The position numbers and the translations under genes were made by a program. From Corella eumyota (taxonomy: Eukaryota > Chordata > Ascidiacea > Phlebobranchia > Corellidae), in contig OY720098.1 in assembly GCA_963082875.1 (NCBI GenBank), forward strand, positions 620,001-684,000: 64,000 bases of DNA, written 5' to 3'. Position 1 is the first letter of the stretch. Every line of letters starts with the position of its first letter. The notes beneath the pieces are model-generated. The model was given only the letters and a program-made list of their open reading frames with translations. It made no database searches and was not told the origin of the DNA. Below are positions 10,559-37,152 of this stretch, in pieces.

Positions 10559-13500
10559 TTAAACCCCGCCCCCACTTCTATCTACAGTTATCTTTGCTGT
10601 TTTATTTTCCCCCATTTTGAGCAGTGTTGCCAATCTATTTCCGGAGATGGTTCCTGATCTTACATTGCTCATTAACTGAAAACACAAAAAATATAATTTG
10701 TTGAAAACACTGGATTTTTTGGTAAAAAAAACTTAAAAAATGGCAGTTTTTCAAAATGAAAGAAAATACTTTTATAATTATTTAAAATTTATCTAATTAT
10801 TGTTTTTAGGAAACTGCCTTGTTTTAAGTTTCAAATTAAGGTAACCGTGCAATGAATAAGAAAATAAATATAAATAAAAATATGTTAATAGCTAAGCCAT
10901 AAATAAAATATATTTAAAACGGTTTTAATTTAAACAAATTATTTAGACAAGGTCAAAAATTGAAACAAGGTCAAAATTGACTTAACAAGTTCTTAAATTT
11001 AAATTTACTAAAATAAAGTTTTTTTTTTGGCCCTTAAGACAGTGTTTTATAACAGGATTATTTAAACAATAAATGTAATGACACCTTATTATTATTTAAC
11101 AAAAAAAAGTTAAAAACAAAAAAAGACTTGTTTATATAACAAAAAATAAACAACTAATTAAGCTTATAATGTTAATTAATTTTGACATGAACTTTTTAAA
11201 TAAGAACTTATTTGGACACAAACATTAAGACAAAATACAACTACCCAACTTACATTAAAAAACTTTTAGTAGGTACTGTAATATAAAAAACAAAACTTAA
11301 TTTTATACATTGTGTAAAAAAAAAACAAACATAGAAAAACTAATCTATTAAAGACAGCCTTAAAATAGAAAAATAATAAAGGGACCGAGAATGCAAATTC
11401 CATGCTTGGCCATTAACTTAAAAAATGAGAGACTTACAAACTGATGTTAAGTTTTTTTAAGTTTTCTTAAATACAATTTTCCATGAAACTCAATTATTTT
11501 CTGTTTAATGAAAACAACATTTATTAGGATCTGGGAATAAACTTTCAAATTTTTTGTGAAATTGTTAAAGGTTTAAATCTTTAACTTAATAGGTTGGCAG
11601 TTTCATGGTATTTTTAATTTTTGTTTTGTATATAAGAATATGTTCCTAAATATGTTTTTGATACCAATTTTGATTTAATTTTAAAAAAAAAGTTTTGTTT
11701 ACATTGGTGAATTTATTTTTAAATTCCATCTTCAATTTTTATCTTACTTATCAACTTAATCAATTTTTTAAATATTTACATTTTTGGGGTTTCTAGTAAG
11801 GGCTTTTTTTAATTTATTTTAACTTACTTTTTTAAGAGGTAAAACCAAGTGGTAAACCAAGTGTTTTTCAACATTTTTTTATCAACATTTTCCAAAAAAC
11901 TTAATTCTTAAAGAAAACCTTAGATGACCTTTAAACTTGACCTAAAGTGACCTTACCTCAAGAAACTCGTCAAGTTCAACTTTTCCGTTCTTATTAAGGT
12001 CAACCTCGTCCAACATCTCGTTTAACGTCTCGTCATCCAATCCCTCGTTCATGTCCTATTATGATGTCATAAGGTTAGGAGTTATGTCATAATAATAATG
12101 TCATAATGTTAATGGTTGTTTGGTGAACCAGATGACAAAAATATTATTTTATGTAATGTGTTTGTTATTTAAAAAACATGATGTTATAATAAATCTTGTT
12201 AAGAGATTCTTGGTTCAATTCCCACTGCTGGAATAGGAGGCTAAAGAAAGAAATTAACAGTTCTTAGTATTACAATGCCCTCCATGTATATAAACAAAGA
12301 TACAATAATACCCACAACAAAATTTAATTTGAAAAAGTAAGAAAATGATATGATATTAATGTTTGTGTGTGAATTTTAAAACTTAAAATGCTACTAATAT
12401 AAAATGTAAAAAAACATGAAAGAGGAATAGTTTAAGAACAGAAACAAAGTATTTAGGGTTTAGTTAACATGTTGTTAATAATGTTGTTAATGTTGTTTTG
12501 TTTTCCCCAAAATAAGTTGAATAACAAACATGCTTTTACAACATGAAATCCTGTTAGTTTATGTTTTAAAACTACTTTTTCATCATTAAGTTACTAATTT
12601 TAAACAAAATAAACCAAAATAAAAGCTTCTAAATGACTCTAGTTATTTATGAATATTGTTTGAAAATGATAATGTTAGTTTTTGTTTAAAAACTTTGTTA
12701 AAATTTGTTTTAAAATTTGGTTTATTCCAGATTTAAATTTAAAACATATTGTACTAGAATCATAATAATGGTTATTGTTTAATCATAAACATAATGATTG
12801 ATTGCAACAAACAACCACTCATGCGAGATTATGATGTCATAATATTAACAAACAAGCTAGAAAATAACTGGCATTCTTACCTTCCATGCTTCCTAGTGAA
12901 ATTTGAAAATGATTTTTAATAAAAAAATACTTGAAATTTTTAACTTTCATGATATATCAAAGTCATGATATTTTAAAAAAGATTAATTTTGAAATAAATT
13001 TACACAAATATCTATAATTTTAATAAACATAAAAATTAAATTTAGCAATAAAAAATTATTTTCACACATTTCAAATTTTTTTTCAAAAATAAATAAAGTT
13101 TTTACTCTAACAAAAAAGTGCTTACTTCCAATAAATTCTGAAGATCGATTCTAGTAATAAATCCTTTTCTTCCTTGATCAACTTTGTTAAACCTGTTTTT
13201 ATATCTCTCAATGTCCAGGGCACTTAATGTGATCCCAGTCGACATTATTCCTTCTCGAGCCTGTTTGATGTAGCAAACAATATAGTGACATTATTTTGGA
13301 TTTAGATATACATTAGGTGGGAGTGCCAGTTAATATATTGTTAAATCCTAGATTTAAAGTAACATTTGTTACCCTAACCCAGTCTTGAGTTGACTTTGGC
13401 AGTTTGGAATATATTTGCCCGATAATTAATCAGCTGATTTTTGGCTTAGCTGGAGTTCATATCATTTATAGCACCTTACTCAAGGTTGCTACAGTATGAG

Positions 13501-16500
13501 AGCAGTGGGGATCAAACCCATTACCTCATGTAGCGAGGCCAAGTGTTCTGACCACTACACCATACTACTTACAAAACTTTATAAAAATTAAACATCAGTG
13601 TTTCCAACTCACCTTTTTGCCCATCTCATTATACAGCAACTCCAAGGCATCAGCTTTTTCGGCGGCAACCCTCTCCTTACTCCATCCAAGTTCTCGCTGC
13701 ATGATGTTGAGGATCTGAGGAAGAGCTTGCTCTGCTGCATGGACGTTGAGGAAAGATAAACGAGTTCTTCGGGCGAGGACGTCCACCGCTGTGCAGGCAT
13801 ATTCATATATTGCATATTTCACCTTTAAAGTATTTTACTTGGTTAAAATTCTATATACATTATGACGTGATTGAAGCACTCTGCTTCTCTACATGAGGTC
13901 TCGGGCTCAATTTTCTTTCATGGTGTAACACTTTTGCACAACACGCTATAAATAATATTACCTCTAGCTGAGCCAAAAAAACAAGCAGCTTAATTATTAG
14001 GCAATTATTATCAATAATATCCCAAACAGCCAAAGTCAACTCAAAACTGGGTTGGGGTAACAAATGTTACTCTATGTTTATGTTTGTGAAGTCGACCTTC
14101 TCACATCGAGGATAAATAAATACAAAGCAGTGTCAAATTTAAAATCTTTTTTTTAACACATGTAAATTAACTTTTTTAAATCCTTACTTTAAGACTTAAA
14201 TACTAAATAATTATTTGGAAACCCTCACCTCAGCCTCAATGTAGGGAAAATCCTCGACCAATCTTTTTCCAACAACTGGCCAGCGCTTCCCTGTAACTTT
14301 CGCTAATTTTGCAACATTTTCTGCCTGATCTCCATAAGTTCCAGAAAGATGTTTGGCAACATCAGTTTCCAGACCTGCAAGGTTGTCAAAAAATAAGAGT
14401 CAGGGTTTCCAAAATATCAAGGTCAGGGTTGAAAAAAATTAAGAACAAATATTTTTATAAATTTTACCATAATCCTGGGCAAGTTTGATGTAATGATTAG
14501 GGGTCCACTGGTAACCCCCATCCAAAATTAACCCATCAGTTCCGCTTGGTTGCTTGGGGTTCAACCCACAATGCTTCACTGCAGCATCCATTGTGTCTAC
14601 TGCCATCGAGCGGTAAGTGGTCCATTTTCCACCTGGTTTAAAAATGCAATGGAACTTTGTCAATGATTTATATTTGTCTACTTTATAACCTTTAAATAAA
14701 TAAAACTGCCATTTGTGGTGTGCAGGCAAATTAACACTTTATTTAAATAAAGATTGACTAAAACAGTTTATATACCCTTGCAGAAATTATATTAATATCT
14801 CCTTATTACCCTAACTATAATTAATTGTAATTGTACTTAATTAAACATTTTTATTTAACCTGCGATGGTGACAAGTCCGTTGTCGCTAACTTCAACGACA
14901 TGATTGCGACAAATCGACTGCGTGTTCTTCGAGTTTGGATCTGTCACTAGGGGGCGTATACCACTCCATGCTGCTTGAACGTCACCTCGTCGCACTATTA
15001 TGATGTCATAAACAGTTTTTAATTGTTTTAAGTTACTGCTGAACAAAATATTGTTTGTAATAATCATGATTATGACATCACAACCCACCATGAACCTCGG
15101 GACTGAGGTAGTTTTTAACTTCTTTGAGGATAAACTGAATATCGTCCTCGGACGGTGCCGGGTGATGCGTGACGTCAGAGGGACTGTCCGTTGTCCCGGC
15201 AATCGTCAAACCTTGCCATGGAAGGAAAAAGATGATTCGTCCGTCCGATGTAGCGGGGTCAAGTAACCCCATAGCTTCGGGGCTGCGTAAAATAAGAAAT
15301 ATTTTATTATTTTACAACCCAAGACTTGCTGGGAAAGTTAACGAGACTTAAGATTATTTTTAATATTTATTTATCCTTGTTGTAAGAACGCCACCTTTAT
15401 GACCTAAACATAGAGTAACATTTGTTAACCCAACCCAGTCTCAAGTTAACTTAAAGTATATACCATTTATAGGACCTTAATCAAAGGCACTACAGTGTGG
15501 AAGCAGTGGGAACCAAACCTTGAGTCTTATCCACCAAGTGTTCTTGCCACAGATTTAACTGACCCATTAAAATATAAAAATAAATTAAATACATTATACA
15601 CATTCTAAATTTTAAAGGTTTAAACCTGTAGTAATCAGGTAGAATGATGTGAACTCCAGCACTAGGTTGGCAGATTTTCTTAACATCTTTGTTCCCCATT
15701 CGTCGAACTCCGTCAGTGAACGGTCCCGTTGCGTTGATGACACATTTTGCTCTAACATCAAACACTCTGCCTGCAATAATTAAATAAGGTTGTAATAAAA
15801 ATAAAAGTTGAATTAAACAAGATTTTATACAAGGAAAAATTACTAACTTTGCAGAACTGATTTGACTGATTTGTTTTATTTTAACTGTTTAAATTGACCA
15901 TTTTAACAAAAAATCACAAACTTAATATATTGAGGATAAATTCCAAACCTGTCATTTTGTCCCTCATGGTGGCGCCACACACCTTCTCCTTCCCCTGTTT
16001 GTCCTCCTTGGTTAAAAGTTTAAGAACCTCGGTGTGGGTTGCCATGCAACAACCTTGTCTCACTGCTGTTAGAGCGATTGCAAGATTCATACGAGCATCG
16101 TTATGTTGACCTAGTGGACAAAATATTAAATTTAATTTATCCCCAAATAGGTTATTTTTTTAAACATTAACCTAAATCAAATATTGTTACTTATTACTCT
16201 AGCCCAATGTTGAGTTTATTTTGGCAATTTTTTATGTATGTACATATTTTTTTATTAATTTATCCTTGATGTGAGAAGGTCAACTTTACGACCTAAACAT
16301 AGAGTAACATTTGTTACCCCAACCCAGTCTCGAGTTGACTTTGTCACATTGAAATATTATTGATTATAATTGCCCGATAATAATTTTAGTACTGAATTAT
16401 TTTAATTTAGATCAATATTTAAAATTTTAATTTAAACTTTAAAATTTTAAGTTTTCATTAAAACTGTATAATAAAAACTTTAGTTATAGCAAAATAGTAG

Positions 16501-19500
16501 AAAAAATGGTTAATTCTTTTCAAACTAATATCAATTTTGTGTAGCCTAAAAATAAAATACAATAGAACTATACAAAATAAAACACATTAAATATTTATGA
16601 ATGACATAAAGTAACAAAGTAAACTTTAAAATCATATGTAATATTAAATTCATGTTATACTATATCCCAAAACATGAGAAAGTATAAAACTAAATATTTT
16701 TTAACATTACACCATTATATTGTTTGTGATCTCACTTTGACTGTGGTGTTATGTTGGTTTAACATTTAAATATTTGATTTTTTGTCTTTGGTTGACCAAT
16801 TTAAGTTAATATTTAAACTTAAACCAAATTTAAACAGTATGGCTGATAATGTCATATAGAAACAGGGTATAGATTGTTTTAGTGTATTTATAATTGACCG
16901 GCAGCGTGGTGTAGTGGTAAAAACACTTGCTACACCACCATGAGGTCGTGTGTTTAATCCCCACTAATCTCATGCTGTTGCGCCCTTTTGCGCCAGCACT
17001 TAATTAGCAGTATAATTATCGGGCAATAATAATCTCTATAATATCCCAAACTGCCACAGGCAACTCGAGACTGGGTCAAAGCTGATGTTACTTCATGTTC
17101 AAGTCACGCATTCAACTTTCCCATATCGAGGATAAAGGTATATACAAAAAAAAATCAACAACTTTTTCCAAAATTGGAAGTAAAAAATGACAGACAACAA
17201 AATTAAATTAAAAATTTTAAAATTACATTTTTTATTTAACTTTTAAAATTATTTTTCCTTTTTTTATTTTTCAAAACTTAATAAATTTATTGCCCATATT
17301 ATATGAAGGTCACAGACATTAGTTAACACTTTAAAGCAAGTGCTAAAAGAAAAAAAAAATTTAATGAGCCCATGGGATTATAAAGCTTTAAGGATTAATA
17401 ATGTTAATGTACGGTTAACAATGATTTACTAAAGTTTACAATAAATGCTGTAACCTTATTTAATGTAAACATTTCAATATAAAGAAATACATGCCCAGTT
17501 TTTAAGTTTAAGATTAACTTTTTAAAAGTATTTGTAAAAAATTTTAAATTAACATAGTTTCTTTTTTAATATTGTGTTGTGTATGTAAGTTTAATATCAA
17601 AATAAAAGTGACATACTCACAACCAAAATATAAACATGAAAATGTTAATATTACACTTAAAACTAATAAGTATTAATTTTGAAATTTTAAATCTAGTCAA
17701 AATATTTTGAGTACCTAGTTAATAGCCGACCTTACAGTTAACATTTTAATTGTCATAATATGGTTACAACTCTCAACTAATATTTGCCAGTGATAATTTA
17801 CCTCAACACCACAAACAACAGTTTTATTTTTTTTGTTGGCCTCCAAATTAGACATGCATATATATACTGTCATTTACTAAGCCCCATTATATATACATGG
17901 ACGGTATACTGGTTATAGCATTGGATTACGAGCCAAAAGGTTAAAGTTTGAACCCCACCAATGCCACACTATTTGTCTTTAAGCGGGGTTCACAGATAGC
18001 TCAAACACATTAGAACAGAACACTATTACCAATAAAAAACCAAAGTTAAAATTAAGTGAACAACACCAACATACCATCATAATACACAATCGCAGCTTTC
18101 AGCTTATCTTGCTTTAACATCGGAAATTTCTCCAAGGCATTATTCTTAGTGAGGACAAAACTTGGTTTCACACATTTACTCCCCGACACCCAATCATAAA
18201 CCTTTATCCCCGCCCAGAAGTACGGCACCTGCCACCACCTAGTGGAAAGATATATCAAGTTTAGAAAAAAGGTTTATTTGTGGCTAAAAAGTTTAAATAA
18301 ATAAAAAGTTTTACATCTATAAATAAAAAAAATATAAAAAATTGGCTTAAATTTTGTATAAATTAGTAAATTTTAAAATAAAATTTATATATAAAGGTTT
18401 ACCAATTAATAGGTTGATATTTTTTTTCGTTTAAAAGTCAAACAACTAATCCAAAAAATGTTAAACGTGGTAATATCATGAATGCAAATTTTTTTTGACT
18501 AACATCAGGTTTGGTTGAACCATGAAATAAATCACAACAGCAAAAAGACATATTCTCAATAATTTTAGGTATTTTTATTGCTTCAGTTAATGTCTTATAC
18601 AACAACAAAAACATTGACAAATTTTTATCACAAAAAAACAAACAAATCACATAAAATTATTAACAAAAATTAAAAATAATAATTTGCGCTGAATTTATAA
18701 AATCAAGAGTTAACATCAACAAACATTATGATACGATTATGACATCATAATTAATCTTACGTGTACACAGGAAGCATGATAGGCAGTGGTGCAGAAAGAT
18801 GGGGGGCAATTTGAAGTAAGTTCGCACGCTCATGTAAAGCTTCTTTAACTAACAAATATTGACCCCAATCTAGGTTCATGATGGCTTTTTGCAAGTACCT
18901 GAAAAGTTTTTTTACAAATAAAACTGTCAAAATTTGTTCTATGTATAATTTATAAGCAATATTCATAACACCGGAAAATTAAAGCTGTCAAACCAAATAT
19001 GATGTATAATAAACACCAAATATATTTAAAATTTAATAAACAACATAAAGATAATGATATAACATAATTACCTTACACCTCCATGTATAAGCTTGGTACT
19101 TCTACTGCTCGTCCCTGATGAAATATCATATTTCTCAACAAGAGCAGTTGATAGACCTTTAAAATATAAAACCTTTTAAAATAATTTAAAAACCAGGTTT
19201 CCGTTTATATTAAAGCTGAATAAATAAGATAAAGGTTTGTCCAATTGATAGGCCTACAACATAAATAAGATTGCCGTTTATCGTTTGTGAAAAAACTTTC
19301 ATAGAGAAACATTAGGTAAAAGTTATGTCCATATTACGACAATTATCGAATGTGGGGCAGGCTATCGACTGAAAAAAAGGGTTTTTGCTACTATAATCCT
19401 TTTAAAAAGACAAACAAATAAAAATCTACCTAGCTAGTTATTTATTTTAAACTACAGATAACTTAAAACTTGGAAAACTCATAAATTTTTCTCGCAAAGA

Positions 19501-20115
19501 AATTGATGAAAACCACTCACCCCTAGTAATAGAATCCAGTGCTACCCCACACCCCGTTGCCCCTCCTCCAATCACAAGAACATCAAACTCCTTGGTGCCC
19601 TCTAGTGCCTGAAGTTGGGCACTTCGGCTCGGTAGAGCATTGTTTGTCCATGCTGGAGACTGAACATTCCCTGATTCATAATGGAATGGAAGCTAAAAAA
19701 GAAATTGTATTAAGTATTAAATATATACATTATTGTTGCCCAAATATTGTAGAATTTCATAATGTAAATAAATTAACCATCAGCATGATGTAGTGGTAAG
19801 AACATTCGCTACAACACAAATGAGGTCGTTGGTTCAATCCCCACTGCTTAATTAACATAACTATCAAGCAATTATAATCTATATAAAATCCCAAACTGCC
19901 ACAGGCAACCTACACTGGGTCGGAGTAACTGATGTTACTCTATGTTAAGGTTGTTAAGTCGACCTTCCAACATCAAGAATAAAAATATATACAAAAAAAA
20001 ATCAAAACACCTTTTGTGAGTTTAGCCACCAAAAGCCCAATCCCAAAGTCCCAGCAGCAGCTACAACCCCTGTTTTGACCTTATTTCGCTTCATCCATCT
20101 TAAAGTTTGGTTCAT
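10559..20115 (-). CDS. GPD2: Mitochondrial FAD-dependent glycerol-3-phosphate dehydrogenase
   Basis: Oxidises glycerol-3-phosphate to dihydroxyacetone phosphate at the outer face of the inner mitochondrial membrane and passes electrons to ubiquinone. Fifteen exons: 20011-20115, 19521-19692, 19072-19156, 18761-18898, 18075-18238, 15949-16110, 15626-15770, 15089-15282, 14860-14994, 14468-14632, 14229-14374, 13613-13822, 13126-13260, 11957-12055, 10559-10675. They give 723 residues (human 727). A basic, hydrophobic N-terminus is followed by the FAD-binding VIGGGATGCGVALD, then GTSSRSTKLIHGGVRYLQKA, PSAGVHIILPDYY and GGKWTTYRSM. Two C-terminal EF-hands follow: the first is degenerate (VDQGRKGFITRID), the second canonical (DLNKNGKVELDE). 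The C-terminus ITVDRSGGGV matches human PVDRSCGGL. Intron 5 is the longest, ~1.8 kb, and holds several repeats. Confidence 0.96.
13345..13568 (-). mobile_element. tRNA-derived SINE (family 1), diverged
   Basis: In GPD2 intron 12. AGTAACATTTGTTACCC hairpin and CACTACACCATACTAC head are visible; the tail is lost. Confidence 0.75.
13860..14127 (+). mobile_element. tRNA-derived SINE (family 1), diverged
   Basis: In GPD2 intron 11. ACATGAGGTCTCGGGCTC head, GTTACTCTATGTTTATG body and CACATCGAGGATAAA tail. Confidence 0.75.
15357..15548 (-). mobile_element. tRNA-derived SINE (family 1), internally deleted
   Basis: In GPD2 intron 7. TTTATCCTTGTTGTAAGAA tail, AGTAACATTTGTTAACCC and ACCAAGTGTTCTTGCCAC head. 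The middle AT-rich third is missing. Confidence 0.7.
16234..16381 (-). mobile_element. tRNA-derived SINE (family 1) tail half
   Basis: In GPD2 intron 5. TTTATCCTTGATGTGAGAAGG to ATTGCCCGATAAT is present; the head half is absent. A short further fragment lies just before it (about 16180-16230). Confidence 0.75.
16898..17153 (+). mobile_element. tRNA-derived SINE (family 1)
   Basis: Well-preserved copy in GPD2 intron 5. Head GGCAGCGTGGTGTAGTGGTA carries a good box A. A short deletion joins GCGCCC to the CCAGCACTTAAT segment. It ends in TATATAC plus an A-run. Confidence 0.9.
17715..17890 (+). repeat. Dispersed repeat family 3
   Basis: Non-tRNA repeat with core AATTGTCATAATATGGTTAC, AACTAATATTTGCCAGTG and CACCACAAACAACAGTTTTA. 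Close relatives occur at least seven more times in this window. Confidence 0.7.
17893..18040 (+). mobile_element. tRNA-like SINE (family 2)
   Basis: In GPD2 intron 5, directly after a family-3 copy. GTATACTGGTTATAGCATTG head, GCCAAAAGGTT and CACCAATGCCACACTATTTG. Single unit. Confidence 0.75.
19777..20001 (+). mobile_element. tRNA-derived SINE (family 1), internally deleted
   Basis: In GPD2 intron 1, ending 10 bp from exon 1. Head GATGTAGTGGTAAGAAC is good. The segment between CCCCACTGCT and TTAATTAACATAACTATC is shortened. Confidence 0.85.
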
Positions 20116-20669
20116 TATGATGACAACAATTAATTATTGCACATCCCTTCACTGTAGCACCAGTGTACAACTAAATTAACTAAAACTAAACAGGAACTAC
20201 AGAGACAAACTTAAAAAACGCCGAGTAATAATATTCCCTAAAAATAATATTTTTTTTTGTATATTTGATTTATTGTAAAATATATTTTAGCAAGTATAAA
20301 ACCAAATAAAAAAACCTTATAAAAAATTAAGTACAAATGTTGTAAATTCGTTGTAAATTTAATACAAAATGGATTTTTTTTTGCGACAACGTTATTTGAA
20401 TCCCATAAATGATTAATCTTTTAATACACAAATTAAAAAGGATCTTTTTAAAAAAACAAACAAAAATGCAACGCTAGCTTCCGTGTAACCTAACCTAGAT
20501 GATTATTTTAGCTCCTTTTTAATGTGGTCCGCTGTGTAAACAAAAAACCCTCAAATATTTTCTCTGATCGAAACTAGCTACAAATATTTGTAAATAAAAT
20601 CATAACAAATAAAAGCGATAGAGCGTGTCATAACAAATTGTAGAACATTTTATTTATCCTCAATTTTTT
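20116..20669. other. Divergent intergenic region GPD2 / MAP4K, GPD2 side
   Basis: AT-rich upstream DNA of GPD2. No ORF seen. It likely contains the GPD2 promoter, but I recognise no specific site. Confidence 0.5.
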
Positions 20670-20958
20670 TTATATTTATGTATATTTATTTACCCTTGAC
20701 GTGGAAAGGTAGACCCCATGACCTAAGCATACAACAACTTTTACCCTGACCCAGTCTCGAGTTATCTTTGGCAGTTTGGGATGTTATTGATTATAATTGT
20801 CTGATAATTAAGCTATTGATTAAGTGCTGGCTTAGCAAGGGTTTATACTGTGTATAGCGCCTTATTTAAGGGGGTTACGACACGAGATCACTGGGGATTG
20901 AACCCAGGATTTCATGTAGTGCAGAAAGTGTTCTGACCACTACACTACGCTGCCGGTA
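20670..20958 (-). mobile_element. tRNA-derived SINE (family 1)
   Basis: Near full-length copy between the divergent GPD2 and MAP4K genes, ending CACTACACTACGCTGCCGGTA. Confidence 0.88.
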
Positions 20959-22070
20959 TTTACGATAATGCGACGGAAAAAATGACAAAATCAATTTCAT
21001 AATTTAAAACCTACCATAAGTATTATTATGTTGGAAATACTTTAACCAAATATTTGCTTAATTTGGTTTGTCTTAATAATTTTAAAACATAAAAGGGTTT
21101 TAATAATTTAAATGTAAATATTTAATAAGTTTATAATTATCTTTTATTACCGATTTACACTTTTAAAATTAAGGAAGTGTGACTGTGCCGAGGCTAATTT
21201 CTGTCTTGTCATAAACTTATTCTCATAATGATCCAAGTAAAAGTTTGAGAATTTAAAGTTAAAATTTATCGTTTTGTCTGAAGCGATGTGTAAATAAGTA
21301 AAAGTTACGAAGTCTTCGGCAAATGACTGGGTTATCAGCTGATTAGAACAAAAGTTTAGCCCAAAATATACGTACGTGGACTGGTAAAAATATAAAGTAG
21401 CTAAACAGTGAGACTTCAGGTGGTTTTAAGTACAGAAGTAACTATTAAATAAATTTAAACCTTGAAAATTTGTCGTTTTACGTTTTACTTGGAGCTTGTT
21501 TTTTGTTTTATTTACATTTTTGTCATTTATACGGACTATAAAGTTGAATGACGTAAGCTTAGAATGTACGTGACGTAAGCTGTCTGACTAACTCTCTATA
21601 ATGTTACTGCCTTACTTTATAAATATATGAATAAATGACGCGTTATTATTTTAAAATATTTATTAATTTTTATATCTGTTTAACATTATAAATATGTGTT
21701 CTATATCTTATTGTATGATCAAAATGTAGGTAAACATTTTCAAAATATTAACAAGTAATATCAAGTTATAAAATTTAGTTTTTATATTGCTTTTATGTAA
21801 GTTTAAAATAGGCAATATTATTAAGTCAACAATATCAGAATCATTAAAAAAATTATATACTTTATATAAAAGAGTTAAATGACTTAAAAATAGACTATTA
21901 GACAGTTAGACTAAGTTTATTCTTTTATTTAGTGTGTAATTATGAGTAAAGAAATTTATATTATATTTGTTTACAAAGAAAAAAATAAAAAAATTTTTTA
22001 CTTGAATTTTAGGCTACATACAATTTATAGGTCACACTTAGTTTAATTATGACATAACAAGAAAACCAGG
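20959..22070. other. Upstream region of the MAP4K gene
   Basis: AT-rich, no ORF or RNA gene recognised. ATGACGTAAGC and GTGACGTAAGC occur about 20 bp apart near 21550-21580 and could be CRE/ATF-type sites. This is a motif observation only. Confidence 0.4.
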
Positions 22071-35503
<13,433 letters not shown>

Positions 35504-35514
35504 ACTTTGGTCGA

Positions 35515-35745
35515 TATAACAACCATTTTGTCGGTAATGGTCATTTGTGGTCCTTATATATGGTCTTTTTCATTTAACGATAACCACATTTTGGGAACCA
35601 TTTTGTTGTTAATGGTCCTCGACTGTGGTCTTTTGCAGTTAAGAATGACCACATTTTGCAACCATATGTTAATGGTTCTTTGTGGTCCTCGAATATGGTC
35701 TTTTGCATTCAAGGATGGCCACATTTTAGGAACCATATTGTTGAT
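35515..35745 (+). repeat. ~60-75-bp tandem repeat after the MAP4K stop codon
   Basis: Three imperfect copies starting 12 bp after the stop: TGGTCTTTT...GACCACATTTTG, GGAACCAT, TTAATGGTCCTC. Each unit pairs ATGGTC/GTGGTC with GACCAC, so the presumed 3' UTR could form a ladder of short hairpins. Confidence 0.75.
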
Positions 35746-35749
35746 TCTA

Positions 35750-37152
35750 TATATATATGTTTGGTTGTTGAAAGTATTTAAATGGTTTTGTTTTTATGAT
35801 CATCTGGTCTTTTACGTATTTATATTGGAATTCTTTCTCTTCGAGTATTACTATGGTCATCTGGTCTTTTGTTTTCTAAAGACCATTCTTCCTTAATGAC
35901 CATTGAGTATTGCTCCACCTGGTGGTCGATTTATTTTAGCCAAAGCAAGGATTTTAATGAAACTTTTGAGCCATTTTAATACAGTGCACTTATGCCTGGT
36001 CTCTCTCTTATATTATTTTTCAAGTTTGGTTAATTTAAAATTATTTGGCAACAATTTGGATTAAAATCAGGTAATATTTAAATTAGGGTATTACCCTAGA
36101 GGTCATAATGTTAGTTGACCTTTCTAAGGTAACTGTTTAAAGAAAGGATTTCTATGCATGTTACCTTTTATTTATTCACGATCAAAATAGTTTGCACTTT
36201 ATGACATCACAATGATGATGAGGACGTCACAGTGAAAGGTGCTTTAACCTGATCACTTCAATACCTTCTCTACATACGATGTTAAAGTGGCTTTTATTCA
36301 ATTTGTGAAAAAGGAAAAAGTTTTAATTTTTTTGCTGCAATTTTTTCTCATTAAGTTTCTCTTACACCCCCTAGTGGCACACTTGCAGGGTTGCCAATTA
36401 AATATTTATTATTCTGTTCGAAATTTGATTTTTCCTAAATGCAATCAAAACTACTTTATGCTCGCTTATAATTCGATCTTTAAAATTAAAAGAATTAAAA
36501 ACAAAAGTTGGGTTTTAGACAACAAAAAATTTACAGAATTTCTTCCCAACTGAAGTTGACCAATGCAAAAATTTAAACATATAAAAATTGTAAAAATTAG
36601 GAAATTTGTTGATAATTATACGAGATTTTTACCATGATATATATATTTTATTAAAAAAGGTTTGTGTTGGTTTTATATATCGATGGTGGGTTGTGGCAAG
36701 GTTTAAACTTAAGACCTTTTATTCAGTAGCTGATTGATAAACTGTACGACTTTATTTGTTTAAGTGTTAGTTGTTTAAATAGAAACTTAAAATTAATTTA
36801 TAATAATTTTTGCCAAATCATTCAACAAATATTTAAATAACCTTTGCTAAAGTGCAAATATATTTTTAAATCTCTGTATTTTTAAAGGACAGTAATTGTT
36901 TTGTATATAAAATTAATATAAGCTCAGTTGTCAGTATCTTAATAACTTTGTTTTATATATAATCCCTATTTAACAAACAGTATCTATCTTGTAAAAAATT
37001 ACAGCAAATTTCATTCAAAAGTAGTATAAATTAAATTTATTAATCTTCATCTATATATAACATACCTAACAGAAAAAGCAATTCCAAGGTAGTTGCATTG
37101 CATTTGAAAAAAATTAAACGTTAAGGTTATTTACATTGAATTAAAACAAAAC
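35750..37152. other. Convergent intergenic region MAP4K / ACADL
   Basis: AT-rich 3' flank of two convergent genes. ORFs here are short and look random. No repeat family recognised. Confidence 0.5.

Noticed and set aside
13860-14063. Minus-strand ORF of 67 residues
   Set aside because: Lies inside a diverged SINE in a GPD2 intron.
36287-36553. 88-residue plus-strand ORF after MAP4K
   Set aside because: No splice context, no recognisable domain, composition like AT-rich intergenic DNA.
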